Shown: in pieces, positions 6,460-14,832 of the stretch
How the letters are laid out: each line of letters starts with the position of its first letter
Position numbering within the stretch: position 1 is the stretch's first letter
Assembly: GCF_036647415.1 (NCBI RefSeq)
Contig: NZ_JAVXKG010000041.1
Location: 1-25,462 of the forward strand
Length of the DNA: 25,462 nt
DNA from: Empedobacter sp036647415
GTDB taxonomy: Bacteria > Bacteroidota > Bacteroidia > Flavobacteriales > Weeksellaceae
Direction of reading: 5' to 3'
The notes under the pieces: model-generated
What the model was told of the DNA's origin: nothing
The model's input: only the letters and a program-made list of their open reading frames with translations
The model's database searches: none
Position numbers and translations under genes: made by a program

Positions 6460-9198
6460 TTATAAAGTGTGAGAGAAACCTAAACCTAATTGTATTCCTC
6501 TGTTGTAATCGCTCAGGATATAATTAACTCCGCTGTTTTCTTGTTGAATGGTATAATTTGGGTTTAATAAATTTTTCCCATAAAGATTAATAGATGTTTT
6601 GTTACTCAAATTAAATCGAACATTAACATCTAATAAATTGACTGCTTTTTGTATCTGAGAACCACGCTCTTGTGTACCTACAGCAAATACATTTTTACCT
6701 ACATAACCGTAAACTAACATAGCGTCAATTTTCTTTTGTCCACTCAACTTAGCCGAATAACCTAAACTTGCATTACCAGAAAAGCGAGCTGCACCCATCA
6801 TTTGATCTTCTTTTTTTGTAAATGCTGTAGCAATTCCTGTTTCGTTTCTTACTTTATCAAAATCTAACATTTGTTTAGAATCTAAAACCGCCGCATTGAT
6901 AATTGTATAAAGTTTAGAATCATTAGAAAAATTGAATAAATTTCTTCTTAATTCCATTTCAATTCCATACACATATCCGTAGTCGCCAGTATTAACGTAT
7001 GTTAAATCATTTGCAGATGCAGATGCAACATTTACTCTCGAAATTGGATTTTGAATATATTTTCCGAATCCTGTTACAGAAAAAACTTGATCTTTTGTCG
7101 GAAACATTTCCCATTTAAGTTCTGCATTGTAATTATCTGTTGGATATAATAATGGCTGACCATTGGTTGTACTTGTTACATTATTATATGCAATTGGCGC
7201 CATCTCTTTTTCTAATGGTAAAGTATAAGTCTTAGAAGCTGAAAAACGTAGATTTTGATTATTTGCTAAGCTATATTTCACGTTAACGGCTGGTAAAATT
7301 TTATTGTAATTTTTGTCTACCTTTCCTATTAATTCACCAATATTTGTATCCCAGTCTACCATTAGGTTTATGTTGTCATTTCGTAAACCAACTTGCAATG
7401 TCCATTTATCACTTAATTCGTAATCAAGATTCACATAGCCTGAATATATTTTTTGCTCTGTGTTATAACTTAAAGGATCCAATAAATTATCTAAATTTGA
7501 TGTTCCTAATCCTCTAAGTGTAGAGAGTTCAATTAATCCATTATTAAAATTTGTACGATTGAAAAAAGCATCTAAATTAGTTGGATCAACAATTTGGCTA
7601 CTCGATCTTGCGCGTAAATTAATTTGTGTTGCATCAAAATCTCTACGCTTAAAAACACCGTAAGCACCAGCTGTTACTTTTAAACGATCCCATTTTTTTG
7701 AAACATCAATTTTTCCTTGATAATCATATCCTGTTAATTCGTCAAAATAACGCTGATTATCTCCAGGAGAATTAATCGTTAAGGCATAAGCTTGTAAATT
7801 ATCATTGTAGTACATCGAATTTTGCATGCGATTTGGACGATCACTTTCTATATAATTAATAGATCCTCCCCAATTAAAATTCCAATTATTTTCAAACTTA
7901 TGCTCCCCAAATAATTGATTTGCATATACAGTTGTTACCTTGTTATCTGCGCGATGAATTAATCCTTTTCCATTCTCGGCTGTATCCATTAAATATCCAC
8001 TGAAAATTCTGAAATCTTGTTCAGAAGAATGAATAACATTTGATGTAAACATCAACTTATTAAATGGATTGATACGATAAGATAAATTCAATAATCCATT
8101 GGTATTTGTAGAATAAGTAGAACGTTCTACTTTCAGTTGTTTCATGTAAGTTCCTGCCGCAGAAACTACATTTTCTTGTCCATCTGTATAGACATAATCA
8201 TTATCAAAACCAACATATCCATAGATAGACAGTTTCCCTTGCGAACCAATTTTTATATTACCACCAGCTTCTAAGTCGATTCCTGAATTGAATGGATTTT
8301 TTCCTCTTTTATAATTCCAACTTGTATCAAAAGCATATTGTTTTACGGGATTAAGATCTGTTGGTAAATCTACTTTCTTGAAACCAAAGAAATTTGGTCC
8401 GTCTTGTAGTTTAAAATTCTTGTTATCTATGGTTTGTAAATTAACAGAAGAACTCAAACCAACTTTTACATAAGGTTTTCCTATATATTCTTTGGATACA
8501 ATATCAATATTAGCTCCTGCGAAATCGCCAATCATACGTGGATAAAATGATTTTTCAAGAGAAATATAATCAACCATATTTGTTTTGAATATACTCAGAT
8601 CAATATTCTTATTTTCTGGATTATCAGACGGAATAGATAATCCATTTAAAGTCGTCGAATTAAAACGATCTCCCAATCCTCTAACAAAAATAATTCCTGT
8701 TCCTTCTTGTTTTATTGTTCCAGAAGCCTTTGTTACAGCAGTTGCGACATCACTAATTCCTTGTTTTTCTAATTGTGCTGCACCAACTCTTTCTACAATC
8801 TCGATAGACTTTTTCTGAACATTCAATAAATTTGCTTCGTCAGATTTATTTTTTGTAGCCGTAACAACAGCCGTAGACAAATCAATTTTTCCGTCTTTGA
8901 AATCTTCTGGTCGCAAATACATATTAAAATTTGTACCATTATCTGTCAAACTTTTTGTTATTGTTTGATAGCCATCAACCTTTATATTTATTTGATAGGT
9001 ATCATCAGGAACAGAAACTTCGTAATGTCCTTTTTCATCTGTCTTTGCATTAATATTAAGTCCTTCTATCGTAAAATCTTTCCCAGAAATTGGTGTATTT
9101 GACTTTTCATCAAATAAGGTTCCTTCTAATTTAATATTAGTCTGCGCAAAAAGTGCTGCGGATCCTAATAATAAGAGTAAAGTTAAATTGCGTTTCAT
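6460..9198 (-). CDS. TonB-dependent outer-membrane receptor with carboxypeptidase-like N-domain
   Basis: A 912-residue active transporter of the outer membrane, energised by TonB-ExbBD. The order is: signal peptide (about 1-18, LLLLLGSAALFAQ); a carboxypeptidase-regulatory-like beta-sandwich (about 20-100, GTLFDEKSNTPISGKDFTI) typical of Bacteroidota; a possible TonB box near VVTATKNK; the plug (about 120-245, containing FVRGLGDRFNSTTLNGLSIPSDNPENKNIDLSIF); then a 22-strand-type barrel rich in alternating aromatic and polar strands to the C-terminus (GIQLGLGFSHTL). It is not the SusC type, since no SusD gene follows. The substrate is not visible in the protein. Divergence from a PhoB/PhoR-like pair across PhoB-type repeats suggests phosphate or a phosphorus compound, as an inference. 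Confidence 0.92.
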   Translation of the reverse strand: MKRNLTLLLLLGSAALFAQTNIKLEGTLFDEKSNTPISGKDFTIEGLNINAKTDEKGHYEVSVPDDTYQINIKVDGYQTITKSLTDNGTNFNMYLRPEDFKDGKIDLSTAVVTATKNKSDEANLLNVQKKSIEIVERVGAAQLEKQGISDVATAVTKASGTIKQEGTGIIFVRGLGDRFNSTTLNGLSIPSDNPENKNIDLSIFKTNMVDYISLEKSFYPRMIGDFAGANIDIVSKEYIGKPYVKVGLSSSVNLQTIDNKNFKLQDGPNFFGFKKVDLPTDLNPVKQYAFDTSWNYKRGKNPFNSGIDLEAGGNIKIGSQGKLSIYGYVGFDNDYVYTDGQENVVSAAGTYMKQLKVERSTYSTNTNGLLNLSYRINPFNKLMFTSNVIHSSEQDFRIFSGYLMDTAENGKGLIHRADNKVTTVYANQLFGEHKFENNWNFNWGGSINYIESDRPNRMQNSMYYNDNLQAYALTINSPGDNQRYFDELTGYDYQGKIDVSKKWDRLKVTAGAYGVFKRRDFDATQINLRARSSSQIVDPTNLDAFFNRTNFNNGLIELSTLRGLGTSNLDNLLDPLSYNTEQKIYSGYVNLDYELSDKWTLQVGLRNDNINLMVDWDTNIGELIGKVDKNYNKILPAVNVKYSLANNQNLRFSASKTYTLPLEKEMAPIAYNNVTSTTNGQPLLYPTDNYNAELKWEMFPTKDQVFSVTGFGKYIQNPISRVNVASASANDLTYVNTGDYGYVYGIEMELRRNLFNFSNDSKLYTIINAAVLDSKQMLDFDKVRNETGIATAFTKKEDQMMGAARFSGNASLGYSAKLSGQKKIDAMLVYGYVGKNVFAVGTQERGSQIQKAVNLLDVNVRFNLSNKTSINLYGKNLLNPNYTIQQENSGVNYILSDYNRGIQLGLGFSHTL

Positions 9199-9267
9199 TG
9201 CTGTTTGTTAATTCGTGTTTGTTTGATGGCAAAGTTGTTGCAATTGATTGAAAAAGATTTTTAGAAA

Positions 9268-9307
9268 TTGTAAACATTTTGTTATCGCATTGTTATCAAA
9301 TTATCGT
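9268..9307 (+). promoter_or_regulatory. PhoB-box-like direct repeats (7 bp every 11 bp)
   Basis: TTGTAAA (9268), TTGTTAT (9279), TTGTTAT (9290) and TTATCGT (9301) start exactly 11 bp apart. Two are identical. Seven-bp direct repeats separated by 4 bp are the arrangement bound by PhoB dimers in the E. coli pho box. A weak -7-like TAATTTTA begins at 9307, which leaves 10 bp after the second identical repeat, similar to pho promoters read toward the response regulator gene. The region also lies 70 bp upstream of the TonB receptor start, so it could serve both directions. Confidence 0.6.
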
Positions 9308-9405
9308 AATTTTAAATGAATGTTAAGAAATGGTTTTACTTAATTTCTACTTAGATTTAAGCTTAATTTTACATCGGCTAATTTTTTTTAGTTATACAAA
9401 CAATT

Positions 9406-10086
9406 ATGAAGAACATTAAAATTTTATTAGTAGACGATGAACCAGATATTCTTGAGTTTATTGGTTACAACCTGAAAAAAGAAGGCTTTGACGTAGAAAC
9501 TGCTCAAAACGGAATAGAAGGTCTAAAACAAGCCAAGATTTTTCGCCCAGATCTTATCTTACTAGATGTTATGATGCCGCAAATGGACGGAATGGAAATG
9601 TGTGGAGAATTGAGAAAACTAGATTCTTTCAAAGATACTTTAGTTGTATTTCTTTCTGCTCGCGCCGAAGATTTTTCTCAATTGGCAGGTTACGATGCTG
9701 GTGCAAATGATTATATTTTGAAACCAATAAAACCAAAAGTTTTAATCAGTAAACTAAATGCTTTACTAAAATTAAAACAACCAAATGAAACGCCAAAAGA
9801 CGAATTTATTAAGATAAATAATTTCGAAATTAACCGCGAAACATACAAAGTTAACTTTCAAGGAACAGATTTTTTACTGCCAAGAAAAGAATTTGAATTG
9901 ATTGCACTTTTGGCTTCAAACCCAGAACGAGTTTTCAAACGCGAAGAAATTCTTGAAAAAGTTTGGGGAAATGAAGTTGTAGTTGGCGGACGTACAATAG
10001 ATGTACACATGCGCAAATTACGCGAAAAGTTTGGTAATGATCGTTTCTCTACAATAAAAGGTATTGGATACAAAATAAATGACTAA
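9406..10086 (+). CDS. phoB: OmpR/PhoB-family response regulator
   Basis: A 226-residue transcription factor. The receiver domain (1-120) has the acidic pair D10/D11, phospho-acceptor D54 in LILLDVMMPQMDG, S84 in FLSARAED and the conserved K106 in DYILKPI. A winged-helix DNA-binding domain of the OmpR/PhoB class follows (about 130-226: LLPRKEFELIALLASNPERVFKREEILEKVWG, then VVGGRTIDVHMRKLREKFG and IKGIGYKI). The kinase gene follows after 9 bp. PhoB is the likeliest identity because the kinase is PhoR-like and the promoter region has 11-bp-spaced direct repeats, but the OmpR family is large and the ligand or signal is not proven. Autoregulation is suggested by the repeats upstream. Confidence 0.85.
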   Translation: MKNIKILLVDDEPDILEFIGYNLKKEGFDVETAQNGIEGLKQAKIFRPDLILLDVMMPQMDGMEMCGELRKLDSFKDTLVVFLSARAEDFSQLAGYDAGANDYILKPIKPKVLISKLNALLKLKQPNETPKDEFIKINNFEINRETYKVNFQGTDFLLPRKEFELIALLASNPERVFKREEILEKVWGNEVVVGGRTIDVHMRKLREKFGNDRFSTIKGIGYKIND

Positions 10087-10095
10087 AAGCTACGA

Positions 10096-11124
10096 ATGGC
10101 TTCAAATTTTAACGTTCAAAACATTTTTCTATACGCCTTATTAAGCACATTATTTTTGGCTTCAGGTTTTGTTTTGTTCTCTTTTTTATGGTTCGGGAAT
10201 ATTAATTTTATTCTCCAATCAAAACTTTTTTTTAGCAGTTTGATGGCTTTTTTATTAATTGTCCTAACTGTATTTTATTGGTTTTCTTTAAAAAATCAAC
10301 GTCGTCGAGATTTTACAGAAATCTCGAAAAACATTCCTCAATTTCAATCTAATAACATGGATTTTGAGGAATTGTCTCAAAAAATTTCCACGATTACAGA
10401 AGATCAATCCAAAGAAATTGATGTTTTGAATGAACGAGAAAATTACCGAAGAGATTTCTTAGGAAATATTTCGCATGAGTTAAAAACGCCTCTTTTCTCG
10501 GTTCAAGGATATTTGTTAACATTGATAGAAGGCGGAGTTGAAGACGAGTCTATTCGTGATAAATATTTGAATCGTATCAATAAATCGGTCGATAGATTGA
10601 TTTATTTGGTGAAAGATTTGGACATGATTTCTGAATTAGAACGTGGTCGAATTAATATTGAATTTACAACCTTTAATTTAACTGCCCTTGTACAAGATGT
10701 AATTGATTTGTTGGAAATAAAAGCAGAAAAAAATAACATCAAAATTTCTTTAAATTATCCTATTCATCAACCCGTAAAAGTAGTTGGTGATATTCAAAAA
10801 ATACAACAAGTGTTGATTAATTTGATTGTAAATGCCATCAATTATTCTAACGCAAATACAGAAGTTATAATTGATTTTGACGATTTTGACGATAAAATTC
10901 AAATCTCTATAAAAGATCAAGGTGTTGGTATAAAACAAGATGATTTGGATCGTATTTTTGAACGTTTTTATCGTGTTGATAAATCCAGAAATCGTAACAA
11001 TGGTGGTTCTGGACTTGGTTTAGCTATCGTAAAACATATTTTAGAAGCACATAAGCAAAAAATTTATGCGAGCAGCAAAATTGGTAAAGGATCTACGTTT
11101 TCTTTCTATTTACAGAAAGCTTAA
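10096..11124 (+). CDS. phoR: PhoR-like membrane sensor histidine kinase
   Basis: 342 residues. Two membrane segments (about 9-33 and 38-63) are joined by a very short loop, so there is no real periplasmic sensor domain, and no PAS domain is obvious. A linker with a likely coiled coil (about 85-118) leads to the HisKA dimerisation helix with the phospho-acceptor H127 in FLGNISHELKTPLF. The ATPase domain shows the N box (LINLIVNAINYSN), G1 (DQGVGI), F box (IFERFYRVD) and G2 (GGSGLGLAIV). The lack of a sensing domain is expected for PhoR-type kinases, which in other bacteria take their signal from the Pst-PhoU complex; no pst or phoU gene is in this window. The stop codon overlaps the stop of the convergent gene by four bases. 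Confidence 0.85.
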   Translation: MASNFNVQNIFLYALLSTLFLASGFVLFSFLWFGNINFILQSKLFFSSLMAFLLIVLTVFYWFSLKNQRRRDFTEISKNIPQFQSNNMDFEELSQKISTITEDQSKEIDVLNERENYRRDFLGNISHELKTPLFSVQGYLLTLIEGGVEDESIRDKYLNRINKSVDRLIYLVKDLDMISELERGRINIEFTTFNLTALVQDVIDLLEIKAEKNNIKISLNYPIHQPVKVVGDIQKIQQVLINLIVNAINYSNANTEVIIDFDDFDDKIQISIKDQGVGIKQDDLDRIFERFYRVDKSRNRNNGGSGLGLAIVKHILEAHKQKIYASSKIGKGSTFSFYLQKA

Positions 11125-11531
11125 TAAACCTCTTTTTTCTTTATAAACTTCAATGTTATATTGTGTTTAAAAATTTTTAAAGTATCATTATTCTGATCTT
11201 TCCAAATGTAATATGGCGGTTTTATATTCATCACAGATCCTTTATTTTTTAAAGAATCACTAAATAAATCGGCATATAAAACGGTATCATTTTTTATAAA
11301 AGATGTGTCTTTATAATCAATCAAATAATAATCTTTTTTTAGATATAACGGATCTTTCACACGTAATGTAGAATCTTTATCATTCATGTTCCATTTTATA
11401 TGAATAGGATTGAAACCATCTTCATAGCTTACGAAAAATCGTGTTGTATTTACAATATGTCTTACAGAAAAAATCAGGGCAGTAAAAAATACAATGACAC
11501 CGATATAATAAAATATCAATTCTTTTTTCAT
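11121..11531 (-). CDS. Small N-terminally anchored membrane protein, unknown
   Basis: 136 residues from the ATG at 11529-11531 (MKKELIFYYIGVIVFFTALIF). The frame is open further upstream but that part would run into leuS and reads like non-coding sequence. There is one membrane segment (about 5-24). The remaining 110 residues are a polar, probably extracytoplasmic domain rich in Asp, Lys and Tyr (NMNDKDSTLRVKDPLYLKK and PPYYIWKDQNNDTLKIF). No Cys, no catalytic motif and no recognised family. It is convergent with phoR, and the two stop codons share the palindrome TTAA at 11121-11124. It is divergent from leuS. Confidence 0.7.
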   Translation of the reverse strand: MKKELIFYYIGVIVFFTALIFSVRHIVNTTRFFVSYEDGFNPIHIKWNMNDKDSTLRVKDPLYLKKDYYLIDYKDTSFIKNDTVLYADLFSDSLKNKGSVMNIKPPYYIWKDQNNDTLKIFKHNITLKFIKKKEVY

Positions 11532-11604
11532 AGTGGTTTGGTTTAGGTGTTGAGTATTAACGTACAAATATCGACAATCTTCCTTAAAAGATACATAAAA
11601 AATG

Positions 11605-11612
11605 TAAATTTG
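11605..11612 (+). promoter_or_regulatory. -7 box of leuS
   Basis: TAAATTTG matches TAnnTTTG at every fixed position, 31 bp before the leuS start codon. The -33 region is not clear. Confidence 0.5.
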
Positions 11613-11643
11613 CATAAATTTAATTTTAATATAATCCACAGTA

Positions 11644-14600
11644 ATGCAATATAATCCGAATGAAATCGAATCAAAATGGCAAAATTTTTGGTTCGAAGAC
11701 AAGACATTCAAAGCTGATAATCAATCAGAAAAACCAAAATTTTATGTATTAGACATGTTTCCTTATCCATCTGGAGCGGGTTTACACGTAGGTCATCCAC
11801 TCGGATACATTGCGTCTGATATTTATTCTCGTTACAAACGTCTTAAAGGATTTAACGTTTTACACCCAATGGGTTACGATTCTTTTGGTTTACCAGCTGA
11901 GCAATATGCAATACAAACTGGTCAACATCCTGCAATTACAACTACAATGAATATTGAAGGTGGTGTTGATAAGCAAGGAAATGAAATATCAGGATACGAA
12001 AATCAATTGAAAAGAATTGGTTTGGGATATGATTGGGACAGAGAAATCAGAACTTCTGAACCTGAATATTATAAATGGACACAATGGATTTTTAATCAAT
12101 TATTTGATTCATATTATGATGTTACATCTGATAAAGCAGAACCAATTTCTAAATTAATCGAAACATTTTCTACCGAAGGAAATACAAATGTAAAAGCGAT
12201 TGCTGACGAAGATATTACATTATTTACAGCGACAGAATGGAATTCTTTTTCAGAAAAAGAACAACAAGCTATTTTATTAAAATATCGTTTAACATTTTTA
12301 GCAGAAGCAGAAGTAAACTGGTGTGCAGATTTAGGAACTGTTTTGGCTAATGATGAAGTAATTAATGGATTATCAGAGCGTGGTGGATATCCAGTTGTGC
12401 GCAAAAAAATGACACAATGGATGATGCGTATCACAGCTTATGCAGATCGTTTATTGAATGGTTTGAATGAATTAGATTGGTCTGATGCTATAAAAGAAGC
12501 ACAGCGCAATTGGATTGGAAAATCGCAAGGAGCTTCAATCTTTTTTGGAATTGAAGGATATAACGAGAAAATCGAAGTTTTTACAACTCGTCCCGATACT
12601 GTTTTCGGTGTTTCTTACGTTACTTTGGCACCAGAACATCCATTGGTTTCTACGATTACAACAACAGAAAATAAAGCAAAAGTTGAGGCTTATATAGAAA
12701 ATACATCTAAACGTTCTGAACTTGATCGTTTGGCTGATGCAAAAAATATTACAGGCGAATTTACAGGCGCTTACGCCATTCATCCATTTACAGGAAAACA
12801 AGTTCCGATTTGGATTGGTGATTACGTTTTGGCATCTTACGGAACTGGAGCTGTAATGGCTGTTCCTGCAGGTGACGAGCGTGATTTTGCTTTTGCAAAA
12901 CACTTCAATTTACCAATCGCTAATATTTTTAAAGATCAAGATATTTCAGAGGCTCCTTTTACAGAAAAAGGTGGTTTTGAATTGCAAGATTCTGAATTTT
13001 TGAATGGTTTAGATTATAAACAAGCCGTTGCAAAAGCGATTGAAGCTTTAGAAGAAAACGGTTTTGGACAAGGAAAAACAAATTTCCGTTTACGTGAAGC
13101 TGTTTTTTCTCGTCAACGTTATTGGGGAGAGCCAGTTCCGGTCTATTTTAAAGACGGAATGCCTTACACAATTCCTACAGAAGCCTTGCCAATTATTTTA
13201 CCAGAAGTGGACGAATATTTACCAACAAAAGATGGTGAGCCACCGTTAGGACGTGCAACAAAATGGGCTTTTGATACAACAACAAATCAAGTTGTAGACA
13301 ATAATTTAATCAATAACGAAACTATTTTTCCAATAGAATTAAACACTATGCCAGGTTGGGCAGGTTCTTCTTGGTATTGGTTACGTTATATGGATGCAAA
13401 AAATGAAAACGAATTTGTATCCAAAGAAGCAGTTGATTATTGGCAAAATGTCGATTTATATATGGGTGGTTCTGAGCACGCGACTGGTCATTTATTATAT
13501 TCTCGTTTTTGGCAAAAATTCTTGTTTGATAAAGGTTTAGTTCCGACAGATGAATATGCAAAAAAACTAATTAACCAAGGAATGATTTTGGGAATGAGTG
13601 CTTTTGCTTATAGAGTTAGTGTTAATTATGATTCTGACATAACTAACTTCATTGAAAATATTGATCAAGTTCAACTTCCTAATAATATTTTTGTTTCTAA
13701 AAAATATAAAGATATTATACAAGAATATCATAATGAAGTTAATATACAAAATGCTTTAGGCAAACATTATAGTCAAGTTAATACACCTATTGAATTTCAA
13801 GAGATTGCAAATATCTATTACTCTGAAATGCAAAAAATAAATAATAATTCTCAACCTGTAAAAAATTTAGAGAATAATTATTTCAATATTATCTTAACTC
13901 CAATCCACGTTGATGTTAACATGTTGAAAGATGGTGGAGACGAATTAGACACAGATAAATTTAAAGCATGGAGAGAAGATTATGCTAATGCAGAATTTAT
14001 TTTAGAAGACGGAAAATACATCACAGGTCGTGAGGTAGAAAAAATGTCTAAATCTAAATTCAATATTATTTCTCCTGATACAATTTGTGACGAATACGGA
14101 GCAGATTCTTTACGTTTGTACGAAATGTTTTTAGGACCATTAGAACAAACAAAACCATGGAATACACAAGGAATTTCGGGTGTTTATTCTTTCTTGAAAA
14201 AATTGTGGAAATTGTATCATTCTGGTGCAGAAGAAACAGTTTATATTTCGGACGAAGAACCAACAAAAGAAGAAATGAAAGTGTTGCATCAAACCATCAA
14301 AAAAGTGGACGAAGATGTGAACAATTTCTCATTTAATACGTCGGTTTCTACTTTTATGATTGCGGTAAATGAATTAGGAAAATTAAAAACAAATAAACGT
14401 TCTATTTTAGAGCCTTTAGCAATTGTTATTTCTCCTTACGCGCCACATATTGCAGAAGAATTATGGTCGAAATTAGGTCATGAAACATCTATTGCAAATG
14501 CAGATTTTCCTGTTTTCGAAGAAAAATGGTTAGTTGCAGATGCGAAAGAATATCCAGTTTCTTTTAACGGAAAAATGAAATTCTTATTAGAATTACCTTT

Positions 14601-14727
14601 AACCTTATCAAAAGAAGAAATTCAAGAAATCGTAATGAAAGACGAACGCACAATAAAACAATTAGGAGATAGAACGCCTAAAAATATTATTATCGTTCCT
14701 GGAAAAATTATTAATATCGTAGGATAA
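11644..14727 (+). CDS. leuS: Leucyl-tRNA synthetase with an enlarged segment before KMSKS
   Basis: A cytoplasmic class Ia enzyme that charges tRNA-Leu and edits mischarged products. HVGH is at residues 48-51 (PSGAGLHVGHPLGY). The CP1 editing domain contains TTRPDT at 314-319 and GTGAVMAVPAGDERD from 400. The catalytic KMSKS is at 800-804. The anticodon-binding and C-terminal domains end in NIIIVPGKIINIVG. At 1027 residues it is longer than I expect for this group. The excess lies between Y656-R657 and T752-P753, within the region where bacterial LeuRS carries its leucine-specific domain. That stretch is also more AT-rich than its flanks (see separate entry). A -7 box lies upstream, and a heptad array and terminator follow. 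Confidence 0.97.
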   Translation: MQYNPNEIESKWQNFWFEDKTFKADNQSEKPKFYVLDMFPYPSGAGLHVGHPLGYIASDIYSRYKRLKGFNVLHPMGYDSFGLPAEQYAIQTGQHPAITTTMNIEGGVDKQGNEISGYENQLKRIGLGYDWDREIRTSEPEYYKWTQWIFNQLFDSYYDVTSDKAEPISKLIETFSTEGNTNVKAIADEDITLFTATEWNSFSEKEQQAILLKYRLTFLAEAEVNWCADLGTVLANDEVINGLSERGGYPVVRKKMTQWMMRITAYADRLLNGLNELDWSDAIKEAQRNWIGKSQGASIFFGIEGYNEKIEVFTTRPDTVFGVSYVTLAPEHPLVSTITTTENKAKVEAYIENTSKRSELDRLADAKNITGEFTGAYAIHPFTGKQVPIWIGDYVLASYGTGAVMAVPAGDERDFAFAKHFNLPIANIFKDQDISEAPFTEKGGFELQDSEFLNGLDYKQAVAKAIEALEENGFGQGKTNFRLREAVFSRQRYWGEPVPVYFKDGMPYTIPTEALPIILPEVDEYLPTKDGEPPLGRATKWAFDTTTNQVVDNNLINNETIFPIELNTMPGWAGSSWYWLRYMDAKNENEFVSKEAVDYWQNVDLYMGGSEHATGHLLYSRFWQKFLFDKGLVPTDEYAKKLINQGMILGMSAFAYRVSVNYDSDITNFIENIDQVQLPNNIFVSKKYKDIIQEYHNEVNIQNALGKHYSQVNTPIEFQEIANIYYSEMQKINNNSQPVKNLENNYFNIILTPIHVDVNMLKDGGDELDTDKFKAWREDYANAEFILEDGKYITGREVEKMSKSKFNIISPDTICDEYGADSLRLYEMFLGPLEQTKPWNTQGISGVYSFLKKLWKLYHSGAEETVYISDEEPTKEEMKVLHQTIKKVDEDVNNFSFNTSVSTFMIAVNELGKLKTNKRSILEPLAIVISPYAPHIAEELWSKLGHETSIANADFPVFEEKWLVADAKEYPVSFNGKMKFLLELPLTLSKEEIQEIVMKDERTIKQLGDRTPKNIIIVPGKIINIVG
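13612..13890 (+). other. AT-rich extra segment inside leuS (leucine-specific domain region)
   Basis: Roughly residues 657-750 of LeuRS. From memory, flavobacterial enzymes have about 20 residues between the LGxSxFxYR and TPIHVDVN motifs; here there are 94. By hand count 13621-13860 has 54 G/C in 240 bases, while 240 flanking bases (13381-13500 and 13981-14100) have 77. The reading frame is intact and the motifs on both sides are normal, so the enzyme should be functional. Edges are approximate. Confidence 0.6.
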
Positions 14728-14730
14728 AAA

Positions 14731-14765
14731 ATAGATACTAGATTTTAGTATTGAGAATTTAGATT
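14731..14765 (+). repeat. Heptad-period array after leuS
   Basis: Five consecutive 7-mers right after the leuS stop keep TAG or GAG at positions 2-4: ATAGATA, CTAGATT, TTAGTAT, TGAGAAT and TTAGATT. The array runs directly into the leuS terminator. It is the reverse complement type of the CTA-bearing array at 25310-25400. Confidence 0.5.
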
Positions 14766-14799
14766 AAAGCTTCACTAAATGTGAGGCTTTTCTATTTTT
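14766..14799 (+). terminator. leuS terminator
   Basis: Inverted repeat 14766-14775 and 14781-14790 (10 bp with one wobble pair, 5-nt loop) is followed by a T-rich run on the + strand. Confidence 0.8.
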
Positions 14800-14832
14800 A
14801 ATATTTACCTTTATTCTAAACCATTATTTACA

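Noticed and set aside
6460..9198. SusC/SusD-type glycan utilisation system
   Set aside because: The lipoprotein partner is a beta-helix, not a SusD helical-repeat protein, and no glycoside hydrolase or similar gene is nearby.
11532..11711. N-terminal extension of the membrane protein (196 residues in total) overlapping leuS
   Set aside because: The extra part overlaps the leuS start, reads like non-coding sequence and would put the membrane anchor mid-protein. The ATG at 11531 gives a normal anchored protein.
13567..13749. Gene disruption or frameshift in leuS at the extra segment
   Set aside because: The frame is continuous from HVGH through KMSKS to the C-terminus, so this is an in-frame insertion or expansion.
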